Origin: Paulinella micropora
Lineage: Eukaryota > Cercozoa > Imbricatea > Euglyphida > Paulinellidae
DNA length: 28,576 bases
Reading direction: 5' to 3'
NCBI GenBank assembly: GCA_019918135.1
Contig: WBZZ01000564.1
Span: 177,501-206,076, forward strand
The notes under the pieces are model-generated. The model worked only from the letters and a program-made list of their open reading frames with translations, ran no database searches and had not been told where the DNA came from. Position 1 is the stretch's first letter, and each line of letters starts with the position of its first letter. Shown here piece after piece: positions 23,236 to 28,576 of the stretch. The position numbers were made by a program, and so were the translations under genes.

Positions 23236-26222
23236 AAGAGAAAGATAGATAATATTATTACCGGGGCGTCCGATAAACAAATTGATCGGTTCTCCTCTGG
23301 GATCATCACGCACTCCATGAAAATCCTGTGCGTCTCCCCAAGTAGCGATCTCTACAGTCGGCAAAGCGTCAGGATCTTTCTTGGTGATTCTATATGCCAA
23401 GGGTTTGTTGTAGTTTTTGAAACTCTTGTTCATACACGGGCTAAAATGAGTCATCCAGTCGTAGTTACATCCGAGAACAACCAGCACATGCCTCTTCTTG
23501 TGCTGCTTCTTGAATGCAAGAATGAGCTTTAATAACGCTTGAGCGATGTTAGTTGTCAGGAAGGTGCTCTTCCACCCGATATCCATAACTCGAAATTCCT
23601 GATCATCTCCATCGTGCCCGTGCCCTGGTGGCTTGCGATGTGACTCTACTTGGAAACGGATTCCTCTGTCAACGACATTGAGCCCAAGGAAACCCAGCAT
23701 CGCCCACGCGGTGTTATCACCAGCTCCGTCCCACTCAAGATATAATTTCCACGCTTGCATTGTGCGAGGGTTCCAAAGTTGCCAATGTAAAAGTGCGGCA
23801 AGCATAGTAATGTTGCTGTTCGCGCCGTGTTCTACCGCGCCTTCAAGGTACGTCAGAATAAAATGCGTATCGGTAGTGTAGCAGGTATTGATTCCAACGC
23901 AAAGGCGAAACACAATTTTTCCTTTGAAATCTTTCGCGGCGCGGCGGCAAGATGGGATCTTCACTGGCGGTTTCATATCGGCTGATATGACTGTGGCAGC
24001 AAAATCTGCTGGTGCTGCCTTCTTGCGCTGCATGCTGGCAACGCGGCACGCCCTGTGAATTTTGTGATGAAGCCTGCTACGGCGACGCCATTCTTGAGCT
24101 TCTACTTCAGTCCTGAAACCGTTAGAATGATCAGCAGCAAGCTCTGTGCAGATCTCGCATTTTGAGAAATCTCCTTCTGCAAAACAAACCTGTAATAAGT
24201 AATGATAACGAAAATATGCATAATACCTCTGACAAACTTGACGTGCGGAAAATCCATGCGCCAAACTTTGTTGATCGTATTGTCTGTCGGAGGATTATTT
24301 GGATCAACTCGTTTCGAACAACCAAACCGAAGGCACATATCTTTCCAATTCTCGCGAACATAGTTTTGGACTCCTGCGTCCTGAGCCATTTCTTGCATCC
24401 TCCATATTCCGTCGCTGCATATCTCCGGGTAACTCTCCATGAACTTCTCGCAGAGTAATACTGCTACCACATCTTCTGTTTCAGGAACGGTTGAGTAGCC
24501 TTTTGTCAAAACCTTCGTGTTATTTGCAAGAAGTTTGTGTGCTCTTGACAAAACTTTATCACCGATCCCGTAGATACGCTGCCAGGCTACTTTGCACACA
24601 GCCTCCGTTAAATACATATACTGAAACGATCCAGTTTTTGTTTGAAACGATTCAAGCTGCGAAGCTGCCCAAGAATAAAGCTCACTGAGAGACGATGACG
24701 CATTCTTCGCTCTCGTGTAAAGCACATCACGCGTGTCGATAAATGAATAACACTTCCACTTTTTGCAGCAGACAGACTTAACTTCCCTGTCCAAGTCGGC
24801 GAAGGTAATCCCCAACAGTTTTTGGAGCGCAGACGGTCTCTGAAGCTTCACTGCACCTTTCGTGCGACTTTTCATCGTGTAGGGGCGCGTTGGATTCTTA
24901 CGTGGTCTGCTGTAAGGAATTGGTGATAATCTCATGATGTCATACAACAGCTCATTCGATTCCATAAGCTCGTCGAAGTTCAATCGAAGCTCGTTGGATA
25001 ATTCCGCATCGTCCACGCCGACCAGAGGAGGAAGCAATCCAGGGTTGATAGATGCAGCATCACCGTTTGAATCCGTATCTGAACACTCTTCGTCGACGTT
25101 CTACGCAAACAAGATCGCTTATGAACATTAACCAGCATGAACATAGACAGGTAGAGAAAAAAAATTACCATGGAGCCAGTAGGAAGATATAGTCTAGAGC
25201 TGCTGCAGCTACTAACATCATATCCTGTAGTGACAGTAGAACTGTCTGACTGTTTCCAGCTGTCGAGGTTAGCATCAACGTCAGGAACACCTGCCTGTAA
25301 AAAAGAATCTTCTCAGTAATAATTTTCATTTATTTATTTTTTACCTGTGCATCACTCAAGCTTGATTTTTCTGTGATGACTGTAATGTCCGAGCTTTCCC
25401 TGGGCAGAAGCGTGCGGCGACTATCTGAAATTGAGGACACGCTGTCGAGAAGCTTCCTCTTTTTTTCCGGCGGAATAGATGATGACCTGGAGAGCGGTTG
25501 CTTTCCATCAGAACTAATACTGCTGACCGACGCTAAAAGTTCAACCTTTGCTTCATGAAGCAAGGAAATTGACTTAAGTGGAAGCGGATGTTCTTTCTCA
25601 GGAACGATGAAACATACATGACCAATGTCAGTCTCGAACAGGAAAACTGGGATTTAGCTCCTTCCTTGGCAGCCTCTTTCAACCAGACCGGATGTGCATC
25701 GCTTGGCAGCGTAGCTATCTCTAGGTCTGGATTAGGTGCATAGCTGAGCAAAATCTCTTGATCTTTCGATATTGCGGTGGTGACAGTCACAATAGGAGTA
25801 CCCTTGCTGACCTGACATTATTTACAACAATATTTATAGAAAAAATACAACACACGTAACAAAAACTTACATTGCATGGATGTATGTAACAACTAACATA
25901 ATTTACCTTCACGTTCGGTCGGCAAGTGTCATCGTCGAGCTTGTTGAACCCTTGCGATGAAGAGTTGATGAGATGCATTGCATTCCTGCTCGATTCGTTA
26001 ATGAATTTAATTGGATGCATCCCTGTTTGCAGGGAACTCCCAATTTTCATAGTGAAATGATCAGAAAATGCAGCATGATCTGCAGCACGCAAAGACTTTC
26101 CTCCTGGTTCGAGGAGCCCAAGCTGAAAAGAAGGAGGAAGGTATTTATCAGCAAAGACTCCGTAGCCACCACCACGGTGTGCCACATATATCGGCGCCTT
26201 GCTAGCCCTCAGCATGGCATAC
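22100..26222 (-). CDS. SET-domain / DUF7869-like host protein (7 exons)
   Basis: Seven exons (minus): 26222-25907, 25811-25345, 25294-25169, 25100-24227, 24176-23262, 23151-22349 and 22224-22100. All six introns have GT-AG ends and matching phases. Exons 2 and 6 each need one missing base (near 25655 and 22520), giving about 1,200 residues. The first exons form a SET domain (protein-lysine methyltransferase fold): GYGVFADKYLPP, NAMHLINSSS, TCRPNVKV and, across the intron, TAISKDQEILLSYAPN. A Ser/acidic linker follows. Exons 4-5 carry CSKRVDP, CEIC, then a DUF7869-like domain: TVISADMKPP, LYLEWDGAGDNTAW, and PGHGHDGDDQEFRV, aligning with the family's LDN-N and GHTHEDIDQ motifs. The tail has poly-Ser/acidic and RGRGRGRGR segments. 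The 5' end may extend further, since an acceptor-like TTTAG precedes 26222. Confidence 0.75.
22225..22348 (-). repeat. Intron filled by (CTT)n
   Basis: The last intron of the SET/DUF7869 gene. Donor GTATTAG, acceptor TTGTAG, with about 28 CTT units between. Poly-Phe or poly-Leu readings across it are artefacts. Confidence 0.85.
23152..23261 (-). repeat. Intron of CT and TA simple repeats
   Basis: Donor GTAATA, acceptor GACAG. Between them are CTCT and TATATA tracts (plus strand GAGA, GATA and TATA). Removing it joins the Pro-Ala reading in the same phase on both sides. Confidence 0.85.
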
Positions 26223-26378
26223 CTAAAGTTTGAAATACACATGAAAAAAATGGCAGCGCTTCCCGTTAGAGGGAATCACTAAAAAAAAAAGGACAGAGAA
26301 AGGCTCACTGATAGAAGGCCACACACACTAGCTAGTTATACTAAAGCTAGTATCTATACTCCCCTCTTTAAACTATGC

Positions 26379-26379
<1 letters not shown>

Positions 26380-26448
<69 letters not shown>

Positions 26449-26568
26449 TAATAACAACAATAACAATAATAATAGATTTATCAGTCAATTGGCCTTTGAT
26501 CCTGTCGGACATGTGCCTCCATTGGTAGCACGGGGCCGTTCGGTGACGCGGCTCCGCTCCAAAGACTC

Positions 26569-26654
<86 letters not shown>

Positions 26655-26822
26655 TAATAATAATAATAATAATAAATAATAATAATAATAATAATAATAG
26701 TGCTTCTCAGTCAATGGCGAATGCATTTCTGCACATGTGCCTCCATCGTCTCACCCGTGAGGGGAGTACGAAGATTTGACGATAGGCTCTACTGACACCC
26801 CCGCAAGGCAGCTCCAAGCAAC

Positions 26823-26895
<73 letters not shown>

Positions 26896-26896
26896 T
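26380..26896. repeat. Three (AAT)n microsatellites around two diverged unit copies
   Basis: AAT/ATA runs at about 26380-26473, 26567-26699 and 26821-26895. The two spacers between them share TCAGTCAAT followed later by ACATGTGCCTCCAT, so the region looks like a duplicated larger unit. No gene. Confidence 0.85.
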
Positions 26897-26903
26897 ATTG
26901 AAG

Positions 26904-27426
26904 AGGAAATGCAAAATCATGCCGGTCAGTTTCACAAACTTTTGTGCAGAGTTTTTTCCACAGATTGTTGTGTACAGAAAAAAAGAATAGCATTCCCGCT
27001 CATTCTGAGCTGGGAAAAGAGCGGGAATGCTGTTACATTTTCTCGAAATGTCATGTTCTCAATAAAATCTCTGCACAAAAGTTTGCAAAACAGCAATCCA
27101 AAAACGAGTTTCATCGAATTGCTGGTTTATGAAAAATAGATTAAGCTGGGTCGTGCAATGTTAGGAAATGACATTTATAGCTTCAACAAACACGTTATAG
27201 CAGAAACATGCAAGGGATGACATGAGTTGAGAGTACGTAGGAAGGAAATGCAAAATCATGCCGGTCGCTTTTCACAAACTTTTGTGCACAGTTTTTTTCC
27301 ACAGATTGTTGTGTACAGAAAAAAAGAATAGCATTCCCGCTCATTCTGAGCTGGGGAAAGAGCGGGAATGCTGTTACATCTTCTCGAAATGTCATGCTCT
27401 TAATAAAATCTCTGCACAAAAGTTTG
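26904..27426. repeat. Two direct copies of a ~182-bp foldback (MITE-like) repeat
   Basis: Copies at 26904-27085 and 27243-27426, differing at few positions. Copy 1 has perfect 17-bp inverted arms, CAAACTTTTGTGCAGAG (26935-26951) and CTCTGCACAAAAGTTTG (27069-27085). An inner 13-bp pair, AGCATTCCCGCTC (26989-27001) and GAGCGGGAATGCT (27019-27031), makes a second stem. Copy 2 keeps the right arm (27410-27426) and has one change in the left arm (27275 onward). No coding capacity. It fits a small non-autonomous DNA transposon or a structured repeat. Confidence 0.75.
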
Positions 27427-27778
27427 ATAATAACACGATCCTTTTTCCACACGTTCAAATTTTCAGACCGGCCCGAGAAAAATTTTAAGGTTGAAGGCGC
27501 TGACTGGTAGTTATGTCTTTGGAATTCAACTCATTTTGCTCGTTTGTCAACGTGTAGGATCACTTTCTGACTCTGGCATGTCTACGAAGCACATTGCCAA
27601 GACTCTGCAAGCCATTCTCAAAAAATTCGCGTGGGGAATTGTTCCTTAAAATCAACGGGTCTGCAGACGTGCTGCCTTTGATTGTGTGGAGATTCCCACG
27701 CCGTCTTTTGCAAGCATGATCTGGTATAATGCTTGCTCACTTACTTACTTACTTATTTATTTAATGTGCAACATGCAG
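27427..27778. other. Spacer or intron before a plus-strand exon
   Basis: Mixed sequence, no assigned gene. (TTAC)n-type words at 27740-27765 lead into a likely acceptor, CATGCAG, at 27772-27778. Confidence 0.4.
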
Positions 27779-28085
27779 GGCAAAGGCGATTTGGAGGAGT
27801 TGGTCCGCGGCTTCAGCTACACCTGGAATGCACAAGGTATTATGTATGTATGTATGTATTTATAATGCATGCATCGTAGGGATCCTGCTCAAGAATAAGC
27901 CTGTGCCCTGGGACGACGGATGGGAGAAGCTCCTCCCGCAAAAAGGCAGAAGAGACAGGAGAAGGAGAAGGAGAAGGAGAAGAAGGAGAAGCAAAAAAGA
28001 AGGACAAAGGGAAGGAGAAGGAGAAGGAGAGAAAGAAGGAGGAGGAGAAGAAGAGAAGGAGGAGAAGAAGAAGAAGAAGGATTGA
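27779..28085 (+). CDS. Two exons of a host gene entering a Lys/Arg/Glu-rich tract
   Basis: Exon 27779-27836 reads GKGDLEELVRGFSYTWNAQ and splices (donor GTATTATG, acceptor CATCGTAG, intron only 43 bp) to 27880, giving GILLKNKPVPWDDGWEKLL in phase. The second exon then enters a purine repeat that encodes Arg, Lys, Glu and Gly runs and reaches a stop at 28083-28085. Earlier exons are not identified, and it is unclear whether the low-complexity part is truly translated. The WDDGWEKLL text looks like real protein but matches no family I can name. Confidence 0.5.
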
Positions 28086-28576
28086 AAAGGAGAAGAAGGA
28101 GAGAGGAGAAGAAGAGAAGGAGGAGGAGGAGAGAGAAGAAGAAGAAGGAGGAGGAGGAGAAGAAGAAGAAGAAGGAGGAGGAGCAGAAGAAAGAAAGAAG
28201 AAGAAGGAGGAGAAGAAGAAGAAGAAGAAGAGGGAGAAGGAGGAGGAGGAGAGGAGAAGAAGAAGAAGAAGAAGGAGGAGGAGGAGAAGGAGAAGAAGGA
28301 GGAGGAGAAGAAGAAGAAGAAGGAGGAGGAGGAGAAGGAGAAGAAGAAGAAAGAGAAGGGAGGAGGAGGAGAAGAAGAAGGAGGAGAGGAGAAGAAGAAG
28401 AAAGGAGGAGGAGGAGAAGAAGAAGAAGGAGGAGGAGAAGAAGAAGAAGGAGGAGGAGGAGAGGAAGAAGAAGAGGAGGAGGAGGAGGAGAGGAAGAAGA
28501 GGAGGAAGAGGAGAGGAAGAAGGAGGAGGAAGAGAGGAAGAAGATGGAGGAGGAGGAGAGGAAGAAGAAGGAGAAG
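27951..28576. repeat. Long polypurine (GAA/GGA)n tract
   Basis: About 625 bp, almost only A and G on the plus strand, with isolated pyrimidines (for example near 28082, 28183 and 28543). It runs to the window end. Tracts of this kind can form triplex DNA. Confidence 0.95.

Overview
The window is a eukaryotic chromosome segment carrying an integrated virus-like element. Spliced host genes with short GT-AG introns (about 43-124 bp where they can be placed), very dense microsatellites and AT-rich spacers lie on both sides. Between about 7.2 and 21.5 kb the character changes: AT-rich, intronless, tightly packed genes on both strands that together form the virion gene set of a Polinton-like virus (PLV). 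Short introns and the PLV suggest a unicellular alga or other protist as host, but nothing here fixes the species.

Left flank (1-7.2 kb): the 3' end of a Ser-rich spliced host gene with tandemly duplicated copies of one exon; long TTA, TATG, CT, GA, CA and TA repeats; a minisatellite of AACCAATCGA-like words; a broken unrecognised minus-strand gene at 4.1-5.0 kb; otherwise little that can be assigned.

Virus-like element (about 7.2-21.5 kb): a Cys/His-repeat protein, a tyrosine recombinase that looks telomere-resolvase-like, a probable surface/fibre protein, a penton (minor capsid) protein, a GIY-YIG endonuclease, the double jelly-roll major capsid protein, two accessory virion candidates, the FtsK/HerA packaging ATPase, an 810-residue protein with a phospholipase A2-like motif, a coiled-coil protein, a small secreted protein, a two-TM membrane protein and a peptidase S74 (fibre chaperone) domain at the right edge. 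No DNA polymerase, primase or helicase is seen, so the copy is either partial or relies on other factors. Many start codons have a TATA-type motif directly upstream, often after an AGACTTAC-like word, and several intergenic gaps contain perfect AT-rich palindromes. The major capsid and ATPase genes each need one single-base frame change near the N-terminus; similar single-base shifts occur in flanking host genes, so assembly indels are at least as likely as decay.

Right flank (21.5-28.6 kb): a well-supported seven-exon minus-strand host gene (26.2 to 22.1 kb) joining an N-terminal SET domain to a DUF7869-like domain and an Arg/Gly tail; AAT microsatellites; two copies of a 180-bp foldback repeat with 17-bp inverted ends; and two exons of a plus-strand gene that run into a roughly 600-bp polypurine tract at the window end.
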